Of a DNA stretch of 64,000 nucleotides, positions 51,162 to 59,306 are shown in pieces. Numbering within the stretch: position 1 is the stretch's first letter; each line of letters begins with the position of its first letter. The notes under the pieces are model-generated. The model ran no database searches. It had not been told where the DNA came from and saw only the letters and a program-made list of their open reading frames with translations. Source of the stretch: Halobacteriales archaeon YIM A00013 (GTDB lineage Archaea; Halobacteriota; Halobacteria; Halobacteriales; Haloarculaceae); NCBI GenBank assembly GCA_025041195.1, contig JAKCFM010000001.1:2480001-2544000 (forward strand). The letters are read 5' to 3'. The position numbers and the translations under genes were made by a program.

Positions 51162-51347
51162 CTACAGTTCTGAACTGTCGAAGCTGACTGTTGTGGGCGG
51201 CTCTGTGCGTTCAAACTGAGTGGTCGTCATCTCGCGTGCCAGCCGTTCGATTTCTCCGCGACAATCGCTTGAGAATGGAATGGACGTTTGTACGATGAGC
51301 ACACGCTGCGATTGCAGTCGTCCACCAAAAACTCTAGCCCGAGTCAC
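51162..51347 (-). CDS. Possible small protein coupled to the zinc-ribbon membrane protein
   Basis: A 61-residue frame starting at a GTG at 51347 that overlaps the stop of the upstream gene by 4 bp (GTGA), a configuration frequent in real haloarchaeal gene pairs. It begins MTRARVFGGRLQSQRVLIVQ and ends with the acidic FERTEPPTTVSFDSSEL, cited by its core PPTTVSFDSSEL. No motif is recognised. Coding is supported only by position and plausible composition. Confidence 0.4.
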   Translation of the reverse strand: MTRARVFGGRLQSQRVLIVQTSIPFSSDCRGEIERLAREMTTTQFERTEPPTTVSFDSSEL

Positions 51348-52168
51348 ACCACGCCGCGCTCGCTCGACTCGGCGACGGATTCGAACAGGCGCGCGCCACA
51401 GCCATCACAGGTCAGCGTGAGCACGGTGTGCTCCCGACAGCAGGATTCGACGGTCTCCTGGTCAGGCGTGACCTGCCCCGAACAGCTGGGACAGAGATCC
51501 AAAAACACGCGAATCCCCCTAATAATCGTCCCCTGCTCGACCACGTTGAACGTCTCCCACTGGGGAACCCAGCGCGGGAGCTCACGCACCAGTGCAAGAT
51601 CTGCGACGAACGCCGCGTGTGATTCCCACTGGCCGATGGACGTTCCGTCGACGTGCGCCGAAAACGCCTCTCCGTGATCGACGTAGGCAATCTCTCCGTC
51701 CGTTTCGAGCGTCTCCAAGAGGGCTGCTCGCTCGGCATCGTCCGCCGAGATGGACGCCATCCGATCGTACCACGCCTCCCGAAACGTTGGTGTCAAACAG
51801 AGATCGTCGATCTCGGCACACGGCTTCAGCGGCCCAGATTCGATCAACACTTGCTCGGTGTCAACCGAGACGGTGTGTTCGTCCCCAGAATCGCCCGCCG
51901 GTGGGGTGAGCAGTTCCACCATCGCCTGCACTGGCCCCGGAAAGTACTCCGCTACCACCCAGGGCGTCCTCGGGAGCAGATAGCCCCGAAACGCAATCAC
52001 ACCCAGCGCAATCGCACCGAAAGCTACCGCCGCTGGTGGCCAGGCCACCCACAGCCAGATGCTAATAACCAGTGTGACTGCTATGTTGTTTATCGTACAC
52101 GAAAGGCATCGATTCTCACCAGTGTGCTTGCTATCCCGCAGCCGTCCAAATGCTGGCTCTATCGACAT
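51344..52168 (-). CDS. Membrane protein with C-terminal zinc ribbon
   Basis: A 274-residue protein with two adjacent membrane helices (about 27-45 and 46-62), a cytoplasmic acidic middle part and a C-terminal cysteine cluster: LCPSCSG, CCREH and CDGCGARL, enough for one or two zinc sites. Conserved-looking segments include ETFNVVEQGTIIRGIRVFLDLC, cited by its core GTIIRGIRVFLDLCP. Not a family I recognise. A start about 20 codons later (near the first helix) cannot be excluded. Confidence 0.72.
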   Translation of the reverse strand: MSIEPAFGRLRDSKHTGENRCLSCTINNIAVTLVISIWLWVAWPPAAVAFGAIALGVIAFRGYLLPRTPWVVAEYFPGPVQAMVELLTPPAGDSGDEHTVSVDTEQVLIESGPLKPCAEIDDLCLTPTFREAWYDRMASISADDAERAALLETLETDGEIAYVDHGEAFSAHVDGTSIGQWESHAAFVADLALVRELPRWVPQWETFNVVEQGTIIRGIRVFLDLCPSCSGQVTPDQETVESCCREHTVLTLTCDGCGARLFESVAESSERGVV

Positions 52169-52334
52169 ACTGTATGCTGATCACGACAGTAAATATACTT
52201 ATCGGAGAATCGGTATTTTCTGTTACTTGATCAACGTTTTCTCCAGGTTGGCAGCTGGTAGCAATTCACCCTGTGCCAAGAAATGATACATCATTAACCT
52301 TTATGATCGTCCATGAAGAATACGGTGGTGCGCC

Positions 52335-52502
52335 ATGACAGACGATCGACCGACAGATGAGATCGAACCGCTGGTGCCGATCGTGGCTCACCCAGACGTT
52401 CGACCAGACGGTGGTGTACTGCGACGGAGCCAATCTGGCCCCGATGTGTTGCCAGAAAGCGAGCGCTATTCGATCGAACCGCTCGTCCCAGACCTTTCCT
52501 GA
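52335..52502 (+). CDS. Possible 55-residue acidic protein
   Basis: MTDDRPTDEIEPLVPIVAHP then DVRPDGGVLRRSQ and ending EPLVPDLS. The composition is halophilic and the peptide EPLVP occurs twice, at both ends. A TATA-like sequence precedes it. However the last 37 bp overlap the 3' end of the convergent cbiZ gene, which is the better supported of the two. Listed as a weak candidate. Confidence 0.33.
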   Translation: MTDDRPTDEIEPLVPIVAHPDVRPDGGVLRRSQSGPDVLPESERYSIEPLVPDLS

Positions 52503-53194
52503 ACGGGCTCGACGGTCGCTCGGTGGGTCGTCCGCACACCATAGGGTGACGTATCGAGGTCGAATTCCGTTTTTTCGTACCGAGAGTCGAGGCTCTCGCG
52601 AATGGCATCCCTGACACCTGCCCGGCAAGCACTGCCCACGGCGGTTGCACTCCCTGCGAACGGCTCTTGTTCGCCCTGGCGTGGTGTGCCGACGATGACG
52701 GCATCAGACGTGGTGCCGGTAATCCCCACCGTTTTACACAGTGTTGCGGTTTTTGCCTCGACGACCGTGGCAAGCAGGGTCGCCAGTCCGCCGTCAGTCA
52801 GTGGCGTCTCCGTGACGGCGACGACGTTGACCGTTCCTGGCCGTGAGGGCTGGCCGTGCTCGGTTGATTCGGGTGGCTCTTCTGGATCCATCGGCAGCGT
52901 TGCCGGATTCGAGAGCCCAGCAGTGGCGACGACTGTCACCTGTCCACAGCGAGCAATACGCGCGTGTTGCTGCTTGACCCCGGTGAACAGTGTGGGTCCA
53001 GGTCGTGCGAAGCCAGCAGCCGTTCGGCGGTCGGCTCCGTACTGTGTGAGATCGACGTGCTCCCACGACTCTGGCACTGATACGTTGTACGCAGCCGGTG
53101 AGTTTTGATAGCCACCGTTTGGGCCGGCGGTCAGCCAGCGCGTTGCTGGTCGCGCGATCTGACAGACGCCGGTGGATCGTTCAATCGACACCAT
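52466..53194 (-). CDS. cbiZ: Adenosylcobinamide amidohydrolase (CbiZ)
   Basis: A 242-residue CbiZ-family enzyme, which cleaves the aminopropanol side chain of salvaged adenosylcobinamide to give adenosylcobyric acid; this archaeal salvage route is established in Halobacterium and Methanosarcina. Characteristic segments: TLFTGVKQQHARI, VTVVATAGLSNPATL, TVNVVAVTETPLTDGGLATLLATVVEAK, cited by its core TPLTDGGLATLLATVVEA, and the terminal GTPRQGE region. Its ATG overlaps the end of cobD by 14 bp. Last gene of a six-gene operon. Confidence 0.9.
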   Translation of the reverse strand: MVSIERSTGVCQIARPATRWLTAGPNGGYQNSPAAYNVSVPESWEHVDLTQYGADRRTAAGFARPGPTLFTGVKQQHARIARCGQVTVVATAGLSNPATLPMDPEEPPESTEHGQPSRPGTVNVVAVTETPLTDGGLATLLATVVEAKTATLCKTVGITGTTSDAVIVGTPRQGEQEPFAGSATAVGSACRAGVRDAIRESLDSRYEKTEFDLDTSPYGVRTTHRATVEPVQERSGTSGSIE

Positions 53195-54194
53195 CGGTGA
53201 GTGCCGCGATCAGCTGGTCGTTTTCCTCGGCCGTTCGGACGGCGATTCGCACGTGGTGGTTGAGGCTATCGAACGTTGTGGCGTCTCTGATGGCGATTCC
53301 GCCCGCGCGCAGGCTGGTGCAGAGCGCATCAACTCGCTCAGGAGTGCCCACATCGAGCAACAAAAACGGCGCCTGTGAGTCCTGGGGATCGAACGGTCCG
53401 GTGAGTGCGTCTCGGAGTCGCTTTCGTTCACGACGCACGCGGTGTCTCGTCTCGTCGATGAACGCTTTCGACTGGAGGCAGTGAACGGCGACGGCGGCCG
53501 CCGGAATCGATAGTGGCCATGGTGTGCTGGCCCGCTTGAGCCGTTCGAGGTGGGTGTCGGTGGCGATCACGCTCCCCATTCGGAGCCCTGGTAGGCCGAA
53601 CAGCTTCGTCAACGAGCGGGCGACGATCACGCCTGGAGTGCCAGCGAGTGATCGCTGTTCGGTAAAGCCAAGGAACGCTTCGTCGAGCAACACTGCGGTA
53701 TCAGCCTCTCGACAGCGCTCGACGAACGACCGCAGTGCTGACCGATCCGGGAGCCAGCCAGTGGGGTTGTTTGGGGTGCAGATGACCACCAGATCGTGGG
53801 GGTCGGGATCGATCTGGAAGCATTCGGATTCGGGGACTGAAACCACACGTGCGCCCTGGAGCGTGATCTCTCTGGCGTACTCGCCAAACGTTGGTCGACA
53901 GATCGCCACCGAGCCGTCTGGCGTCGTTGTGGTGGCGATCGCTAGCCTGAGCGCAGCCATGCCGCCGGCGGTTGGAACGACCTGCTCGGGATCGCAGTCG
54001 ACGAACGCGGCCGTTTCGCGCCGAAATGCCCCGTACTCTGCAGGATACGTCCGTGCGCGCTCGAACGCCGACGTGTATGCTTCGGTGGTGCCAGCTGGCA
54101 CTCGTGGGTTGCAGTTGGCACTGAAATCCAGGGAGGAATCGGGATCGCTCCCGTGTGCGATGGGCGCACTCTCGTCGATTCCGTCAGGATCCAT
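53181..54194 (-). CDS. cobD: L-threonine-O-3-phosphate decarboxylase-like aminotransferase (CobD/CobC)
   Basis: A 337-residue class I/II PLP enzyme close to histidinol-phosphate aminotransferase. PLP-binding features: SANCNPRVPAGT, TAGGMAALRLAIA, CTPNNPTGWLPD (NPTG), LLDEAFLGF (Asp) and VARSLTKLFGLPGLRMG with the Schiff-base lysine. In a cobalamin operon this makes it the enzyme producing (R)-1-amino-2-propanol phosphate. Start ATG at 54194, overlapping the cobY gene end by 11 bp. Confidence 0.9.
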   Translation of the reverse strand: MDPDGIDESAPIAHGSDPDSSLDFSANCNPRVPAGTTEAYTSAFERARTYPAEYGAFRRETAAFVDCDPEQVVPTAGGMAALRLAIATTTTPDGSVAICRPTFGEYAREITLQGARVVSVPESECFQIDPDPHDLVVICTPNNPTGWLPDRSALRSFVERCREADTAVLLDEAFLGFTEQRSLAGTPGVIVARSLTKLFGLPGLRMGSVIATDTHLERLKRASTPWPLSIPAAAVAVHCLQSKAFIDETRHRVRRERKRLRDALTGPFDPQDSQAPFLLLDVGTPERVDALCTSLRAGGIAIRDATTFDSLNHHVRIAVRTAEENDQLIAALTDGVD

Positions 54195-54759
54195 CGCCGA
54201 GCACCTCAAGGAGTTGCGTCCCGATCATGGCATCCAGGGGGCGATTCACATTCACAGCGAGACGGATGGAATCGATGACCTTGTACTGTGTGGTGTCGGT
54301 CTCCCCGACGACGTTGAGCCCGCTCGGGAGCCACTCACCGGCCACCATGGAACTGTCGACGCTCAGACCGAGTGCCTGTTTTCTGGCGATCGGCACGCAG
54401 ACGGAGAGCGATCGTCCGGTGTACAGGTCGAGCACCGTATCAACGAGCGTGCCACTGAGCAGCGGCAGATCCGCAACAACGGTGAGTACAGGGGGATCGA
54501 GCGCGCGAAGCGCCTGTTCGAGGTCACGCACATAGCCCGCGCCGGGCGTTTCGATCGTCGTCACGACTGGTTCAGCCCGGAGCTTGCGCGCGGTTTCTGG
54601 GCTGTGTGGTGAGATTGCGGCGTAGATCGTCTCAATACGTGATTCGGCCAGTGCTGTGAGGACATAATCGACCAGCGCGCGCTCACCAACTGTGGTGAGT
54701 GGCTTTTCACCCGCTCCGAGTCGAGTCCCGCGACCGCCACACATCACCAGAGCGTCCAC
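54184..54759 (-). CDS. cobY: GTP:adenosylcobinamide-phosphate guanylyltransferase, archaeal CobY
   Basis: A 191-residue nucleotidyltransferase. The GTP-binding signature MCGGRGTRLGAGEKPL is at the N-terminus and VVADLPLLSG supplies the metal-binding Asp. CobY is the archaeal replacement for bacterial CobU and lacks kinase activity. The GTG at 54759 (VDALVMCGGRG) is the likely start, giving a 16-bp overlap with cobS; the internal ATG at 54744 would remove the first beta strand. Confidence 0.9.
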   Translation of the reverse strand: MDALVMCGGRGTRLGAGEKPLTTVGERALVDYVLTALAESRIETIYAAISPHSPETARKLRAEPVVTTIETPGAGYVRDLEQALRALDPPVLTVVADLPLLSGTLVDTVLDLYTGRSLSVCVPIARKQALGLSVDSSMVAGEWLPSGLNVVGETDTTQYKVIDSIRLAVNVNRPLDAMIGTQLLEVLGDGS

Positions 54760-55511
54760 GCGATCACCCCCATGTGAAGCGCACACAGCCGACCGACTTC
54801 GTTTGCACAGCCAAACACGTCGCCGTTGGTTCCACCGAGCGTCCGACTCGCCCATTGCCAGACGAGCACCGCACCAGCCCAGCCCGCACCCACGGAGAGC
54901 AGCGCCACTGGCGACAGCAGACAGAGCCCTGCGGTGATCACCGCTGTAAGCGCTATCGGCCGCCCAAGATCTCCGCTACTGCACCCTGCAAGCACCGTCG
55001 CACCCAGTCCGTCTCGAAACGATGTGCCAAGACAGGCGATCGTCGCCAACCCACTCTTTGCACCGAGTTCGCTTGCCACCACGACGGTGAAGGCGGCGAT
55101 CGGTGAGCGGCTCGCAAGCTCGACGCCGGCGAGGACAAAGCCGATCACGACGAGAGAGACCGCAAGCGTTCCGCCAACGCCGAGAGTGGTGTCCGTGAGA
55201 ACGGCCCGTCGCCGGGCGCGATCACCATGGACAGCCCCAACATCACCGAGATCGGCCACGCCGTCGAGATGATTGATTCCGGAAACACCGTAGAGCACAC
55301 AGACCACTCCCAACCCGACCGTTCCCGGATGGCCCGTACCGAGCAGGGCCACTACTGCGGCGATCAGCACGCCGGCGATCCCACCAATAGGGACGGCGGC
55401 AAGCACGAACGCTCCTGGAGAATCGGTAAACGCCTCGAACGCCCGCTCGTCGGTTCCAACGGGGAGGCGCGAGCAGAATCCGATCGCCCCGCGAACGGCG
55501 TGGAAGTTCAC
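54744..55511 (-). CDS. cobS: Adenosylcobinamide-GDP ribazoletransferase (CobS)
   Basis: A 255-residue membrane enzyme that joins alpha-ribazole to AdoCbi-GDP. Typical features: GFCSRLPVG at the N-terminus, GINHLDGVADLGDV (the conserved H-x-D-G-x-x-D), and at least six membrane helices rich in Ala, Val and Gly. GTG start at 55511 overlaps the cbiB stop by 4 bp (GTGA); an upstream ATG at 55562 lies within cbiB and is not needed. Located in the cytoplasmic membrane. Confidence 0.92.
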   Translation of the reverse strand: MNFHAVRGAIGFCSRLPVGTDERAFEAFTDSPGAFVLAAVPIGGIAGVLIAAVVALLGTGHPGTVGLGVVCVLYGVSGINHLDGVADLGDVGAVHGDRARRRAVLTDTTLGVGGTLAVSLVVIGFVLAGVELASRSPIAAFTVVVASELGAKSGLATIACLGTSFRDGLGATVLAGCSSGDLGRPIALTAVITAGLCLLSPVALLSVGAGWAGAVLVWQWASRTLGGTNGDVFGCANEVGRLCALHMGVIAWTLW

Positions 55512-56416
55512 ACGACCACCCCACCGAGCCAGACGAGGACCAGCCCGACGAGCAAGCTCCACACACCACGGTTGGCTACACGATCGATCGCCAGCCGAGC
55601 AGTGTCTCCAGACGGCAGTTGGGCTTCCGGATTGAGCGTGTAGACGCCCGGCTTTTCGAGTTTACAGCCGATCACAGCGGCAATCGTTCCCATCGGCCAG
55701 CCGGAGTTTGGCGAAGGAACGCCAGCAAGCCACGTGCGCTGGGTAGTGATCGCAGACGGCGTATCGATGCCGAGTGCGACTGCGGTGAGTCTCGCTGGCA
55801 GCCACTGGACGGCGTCGTCCAGGCGAGCACTCGCCGTACCGAGCGGGCGATCACGGTAGCCAAGCATCGAATCCAGGGTGTTCACGGCTTTCACCCAGCT
55901 CGCAGCGCCACCGGCTATGGCGACGCCAAGCGGTGAGCAACAGACAAATGCGAACAAGGGGGCGTTCCAGCCGTCTGCAAGGTTCTCAGCGACACTTTCG
56001 ACGGCTGCACTCCTGATCTGGCCAGCTGACAGCGTCGTGGGATCACGCCCCGCAAGGGCTCGCAATCGTCTCCGAGCCGTCTCCCGATCGGTTTCGCTCG
56101 CCTTCACCACTGACCTTGCGGTCTCAATCAGCGATCGCAAGCTTATCGATACGAACAGCACCACCCCTCCGGCGACAGTCGACAGCCAGGGTGAGAGCTG
56201 GCCGCTCAGCGCAATGAAGAGATACGAACACGCCGCCGCCATCGCCGGAACGGTGATCGCGATACCAATTCCGCTGTATTTGGGCGCTGGCCATGGTCGA
56301 TCAACCACGGCGATCAGCTGGCCCAGCCACGCAACCGGATGGAACCGGTTTGAGGGCTCTCCAACCGTCAGATCGAGCAGTCCTGCCAGCACAACCGCAA
56401 GCACAACCTGGCTCAT
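55508..56416 (-). CDS. cbiB: Adenosylcobinamide-phosphate synthase (CbiB)
   Basis: A 302-residue membrane enzyme that amidates adenosylcobyric acid with aminopropanol phosphate made by CobD. Signature segments: LLDLTVGEPSNRFHPVAWLG (cited core DLTVGEPSNRFHPVAWLG), SAAVESVAENLADGWNAPLF (cited core ESVAENLADGWNAPLF), VNTLDSMLGYRD and the AGVPSPNSGWPM loop. Several membrane helices. Overlaps the HAD phosphatase gene by 4 bp and cobS by 4 bp. Confidence 0.93.
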   Translation of the reverse strand: MSQVVLAVVLAGLLDLTVGEPSNRFHPVAWLGQLIAVVDRPWPAPKYSGIGIAITVPAMAAACSYLFIALSGQLSPWLSTVAGGVVLFVSISLRSLIETARSVVKASETDRETARRRLRALAGRDPTTLSAGQIRSAAVESVAENLADGWNAPLFAFVCCSPLGVAIAGGAASWVKAVNTLDSMLGYRDRPLGTASARLDDAVQWLPARLTAVALGIDTPSAITTQRTWLAGVPSPNSGWPMGTIAAVIGCKLEKPGVYTLNPEAQLPSGDTARLAIDRVANRGVWSLLVGLVLVWLGGVVV

Positions 56417-57024
56417 CGATCTTCCCGTGTGAACGCCAGCAGTGACTGCTCCTGGCAGTTGAGAAACGTTCCACCAACCGTCTCAATCCCACCGTCTGTT
56501 GCGGGATTGTCGCCTACGTGGGTGATCGACGCCGGATCCACGCCGAGCCGTGCTGCCATCGTCTCGAAAATCTCCGGGGCTGGCTTGCGCCACCCACAGC
56601 CAACGCTCGTAACGATCGCGTCGAATGCAGCCGCTAACTGCGCTTCAGAGAGGATCTCCTCGACGAGCCCCGCAACGCTGCAGTTCGAACAGAGCCCCAC
56701 CGGTCCACGGTCGGCTGCGAGCTGAAGCGCCGTGGTCGTCTCTTGCAACACCGTCGGCTCGGCGGTGAACGTGTCCTGAACGGCGCGTCGACAGAGAGCA
56801 GTCGACACGGCAACGTCACACGCCGCGACGGCCGCACGAACATGTTCGGTTGTCGAAAGAGATCTGTCTGGTGGACACTCGACCTGCGGTTCGTAGTATT
56901 CCTGCTCGAATCGTTCGGGCACCGCGACCCCGGCATCCAAGAAATACCGCCGAATTGCCGCCGCTGGCGCTGTCTCGCGGCGGACGGAAACGAGTGTCCC
57001 GAACAGATCGAACGAAATGGCCAC
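56413..57024 (-). CDS. HAD-family phosphatase heading the cobalamin operon
   Basis: A 203-residue haloacid-dehalogenase-type hydrolase. Motif I SFDLFGTLVSV has Asp nucleophile (D-L-F-G-T variant), motif II GLCSNCS, motif III Lys in GWRKPAPEIF and motif IV HVGDNPATD. The GTG at 57024 directly before the first strand is preferred; another GTG at 57060 is open. Cobalamin synthesis needs an alpha-ribazole-5'-phosphate or cobalamin-5'-phosphate phosphatase and no CobC or CobZ is visible in the operon, so this enzyme may do that job. That assignment is inference from context. Confidence 0.82.
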   Translation of the reverse strand: MAISFDLFGTLVSVRRETAPAAAIRRYFLDAGVAVPERFEQEYYEPQVECPPDRSLSTTEHVRAAVAACDVAVSTALCRRAVQDTFTAEPTVLQETTTALQLAADRGPVGLCSNCSVAGLVEEILSEAQLAAAFDAIVTSVGCGWRKPAPEIFETMAARLGVDPASITHVGDNPATDGGIETVGGTFLNCQEQSLLAFTREDR

Positions 57025-57241
57025 ATCTGAACGGTACGCAGTCCATTGCTTCAACGTCACGATTCAACAGTTATTGTATTTACATACCAGATAACTACCA
57101 TCATACATTACACATTAATTAGAATCAAGATTAAACAAATGATTTGATGAAGAGGCTGCGTTGAACACCGATACAAACGATAATATAAGACAGTTACAGC
57201 GTGCCGAAAGGTGTTTGTTCTATTACTTCATATAATAACAT
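57025..57241. promoter_or_regulatory. AT-rich divergent promoter region of the cobalamin operon
   Basis: A stretch of about 200 bp, mostly A and T, between the cobalamin operon and the Mrr-like endonuclease gene. It holds TATA-like runs on both strands (for example ATTAATTAGAATC near 57115 and TCATATAATAACAT just before 57242). No cobalamin riboswitch fold was recognised, as expected for an archaeon. Confidence 0.45.
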
Positions 57242-57694
57242 ATGGTGAGTGACAATAGTTATTTCAGTTCACTACTCATCTCGAACTCCTCGAGATCTTC
57301 GTACAACTGGGACGTTCAAGAACTCCGGAATCTCACCGCAGAAGAGCTAGAACGTGTTGTTGGCGCTCTGTACGCTGCTGATGGCTTTACTGTCGAGGCG
57401 GCTGGTCCCCAGAGTGAGAGCGGCATTGATCTCCTCTGTGAGAAGCGCGGCTTTCTTCGCTCGAAGCTGTTCGTGGTGTCGATCGTTCCGCCCGGAGGCA
57501 CAGTGACGACAGCCTCGATAGAGTCGCTCGAACGCGCACGAAGCATTAATGGCGCAAAGCGTGCCGTACTCGTTCGTTCGGGATCATTTGAAGAAACAGT
57601 GTTGTCGAAGGCCACGGCGTACGATGCGCTTGAGCTCGTCGACGCAGACCGGCTAACCTGTCGGCTGTCGCGCCACGACGTGTTCCCACCGTGA
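57242..57694 (+). CDS. Mrr-like restriction-endonuclease-fold protein
   Basis: A 150-residue protein. Residues 25-135 follow the Mrr_cat layout: LTAEELERVVGALYAADGFTVEAAG, cited by its core ELERVVGALYAADGF, then SGIDLLCEKRG with catalytic-type Asp and a C-E-K triad, and a strand KLFVVSIVPPGG in place of the usual Q-x-K strand. Such short haloarchaeal proteins are usually called restriction endonucleases, but no methylase or specificity protein is near. An N-terminal Ser-rich extension (about 24 residues) could be non-coding if a later start is used. Low-GC leader upstream. Confidence 0.72.
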   Translation: MVSDNSYFSSLLISNSSRSSYNWDVQELRNLTAEELERVVGALYAADGFTVEAAGPQSESGIDLLCEKRGFLRSKLFVVSIVPPGGTVTTASIESLERARSINGAKRAVLVRSGSFEETVLSKATAYDALELVDADRLTCRLSRHDVFPP

Positions 57695-57738
57695 TCGCAG
57701 CCGACAGAGTGTAGGTGTTGGCCACCAAGATCAATCCG

Positions 57739-57999
57739 ATGACGCGAGAGAAACTCACGGAAGCAAGCGAAACGCTTTCGACGGCTGCTCAATCAGCCAC
57801 CGAACCAGTTAGCGAACGGCTCGAAACACAGGCCGAACAGCTTGCTGAGCTAGCATCGCGCGATCAGGCCCCCGATCACGGACGGTTGGCCCGGCACATG
57901 ACGATCCTCCAGGAACTCCACGAAGAGACCGACGATCCAGCAATCGAAACCGCGTACGAGCAGGTTCGTTCGTACCGTGAAGGCGTCTCGGGAGTGTAG
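57739..57999 (+). CDS. Small helical haloarchaeal protein (DUF7553-like)
   Basis: An 86-residue acidic, all-helical protein starting MTREKLTEASETLSTAAQSA, with QAEQLAELASRDQAPDHGRLARH, cited by its core APDHGRLARH, and ending YREGVSGV. This matches the haloarchaeal family I remember as DUF7553. Probably a three-helix bundle. Function unknown. Start is the ATG at 57739. Confidence 0.78.
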   Translation: MTREKLTEASETLSTAAQSATEPVSERLETQAEQLAELASRDQAPDHGRLARHMTILQELHEETDDPAIETAYEQVRSYREGVSGV

Positions 58000-58042
58000 G
58001 CCGAACAGCAATCGTTTTACGTGCGTGCCACAAGATTCGGAT

Positions 58043-58225
58043 ATGCAACGACGAGCAACAGCGACGTATTTACTGTTCTTTCTCGTGATCGCCGGCGGTG
58101 CGTACGCGATTCGAGCAGCGAACGTTGCGCCACATCGTAATGGCGGTCTCGGCGCCGTGGCGGTGATGAGCGCACTCACGGCTATTCTTCTCGTATCGCT
58201 CTCGTATATGCCCGTTCGTGGATAA
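58043..58225 (+). CDS. Two-helix small membrane protein
   Basis: A 60-residue protein starting MQRRATATYLLFFLVIAGGA, with helices at about 8-25 and 36-55 and a polar hairpin (ANVAPHRNGG). Typical of small haloarchaeal membrane proteins of unknown function. Start ATG at 58043; the open frame upstream is not conserved-looking. Confidence 0.65.
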   Translation: MQRRATATYLLFFLVIAGGAYAIRAANVAPHRNGGLGAVAVMSALTAILLVSLSYMPVRG

Positions 58226-58306
58226 TCGCCGTCAGCGTTGCCGCGGATCCATCTCTCCACCGTCTTCACACAACCAGTACAGAGTGAAACACACGAGAAA
58301 TCGGAA

Positions 58307-58380
<74 letters not shown>

Positions 58381-58447
58381 TCATCAGTCATTCAACCGCT
58401 CACGGTTAAACCGTTACGGAATGGGTGTGTCTCGGCAACCGCCCCTG

Positions 58448-59113
58448 TCACCAGGCGTCAGTCTCCACCGATTCGAGTGCGGTTTCGATCACCTGCTCCG
58501 GAGACGAATCGTCCTGTGCTGCCAGTCGTCGTAACGTGAGGTACGTATCAGCCGGGAGCGACAGAGTGAGTCGCCCGAGATCGATTCCTCGTTTCTCCAG
58601 TGCCGGCTCGATATCCATGCCATCGTTGATATCGGTGACAATCGACCGAACGTCACGAACGGTGAGATCGTGATCGATCACCGCCCAGGCCAGCTGATAG
58701 CGCGTTTCACCGGGAATTCGTGCGATATGCTTCGCTGTCGTCGGGGCGATTTTCCCGGTGGCCACGTATTTACGGACTGGCCGTGGAAGGTCGTGAACAC
58801 GGGCCCATTTTCTGATAAACGAGACCGTGACGTCCGCACCAGCACGCTCGGCCGCACGCTTATACGATCCCTCGCCGCGAACGAGTGCTGCACACGCGGC
58901 CGCACCACGGAGCATGTAAATGTTGTCTGGAGCGCCGGCCGTGTTGTTGGCAAACGCTTCGACGGTGTCGGCCGCCGCAGCGACGCTATCGGGATCGCCG
59001 GGATCAAACTGCACCGCCTCAGGAGCACGGTCCCCAGTGAACTGGGGATCGCCACGGATGACCGGCTGACCGACCGGCGACTCGCGATCGGTCGGCGGTG
59101 GGGTGTCACTCAT
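58448..59113 (-). CDS. Haloarchaeal DUF7119-like protein with HTH-like core
   Basis: A 221-residue protein with PVGQPVIRGDPQFTGDRAPEAVQF, cited by its core RGDPQFTGDRAPEAVQF, YMLRGAAACAALVRGEGSY, cited as RGAAACAALVRGEGS, a ParB-like helical part (KRAAERAGADVTVSFIRKWARVHDLP) cited as VSFIRKWARVHDLP, APTTAKHIARIPG and a C-terminal ribbon-helix-helix-like segment (LTLSLPADTYLTLRRLA). I recall this as haloarchaeal DUF7119. The arrangement of RGAAA, IRKWARVH and APTTAKHIA recalls ParB-type DNA-binding proteins, so a nucleoid or regulatory role is possible. Confidence 0.8.
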   Translation of the reverse strand: MSDTPPPTDRESPVGQPVIRGDPQFTGDRAPEAVQFDPGDPDSVAAAADTVEAFANNTAGAPDNIYMLRGAAACAALVRGEGSYKRAAERAGADVTVSFIRKWARVHDLPRPVRKYVATGKIAPTTAKHIARIPGETRYQLAWAVIDHDLTVRDVRSIVTDINDGMDIEPALEKRGIDLGRLTLSLPADTYLTLRRLAAQDDSSPEQVIETALESVETDAW

Positions 59114-59159
59114 TATTCATATACATCGAAGTCAAACGAGAAAAACTTCCCGGCGTCGC

Positions 59160-59306
59160 TCACTCCTCGCGCTGTTCGGAGAGGTGCTCCCAGATCTCAG
59201 TACAGCCACAGCCGTCTTCGACGTCGTCGAGATGCGACGTGTCAACTCGGTCGTCCTCGTCTTCGAGCGTGCAGGCGCCTCCCTCAGCGGCTTCGACATT
59301 ACTCAT
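59160..59306 (-). CDS. 48-residue cysteine-containing haloarchaeal protein
   Basis: MSNVEAAEGGACTLEDEDDR, then VDTSHLDDVEDGCGCTEIWEHLSEQREE, cited by its core VEDGCGCTEIWEHLSE. Very acidic, with a CGC pair and one further cysteine, enough to bind a metal ion. I believe similar short proteins with DGCGCTEIWEHLSE are widespread in haloarchaea. It is too short for most gene callers. 46 bp upstream of, and probably co-transcribed with, the DUF7119-like gene. Confidence 0.7.
   Translation of the reverse strand: MSNVEAAEGGACTLEDEDDRVDTSHLDDVEDGCGCTEIWEHLSEQREE

Noticed and set aside
57025-57241. A cobalamin riboswitch upstream of the cobalamin operon
   Set aside because: The region is AT-rich, lacks any B12-box-like sequence, and cobalamin riboswitches are not expected in haloarchaea.
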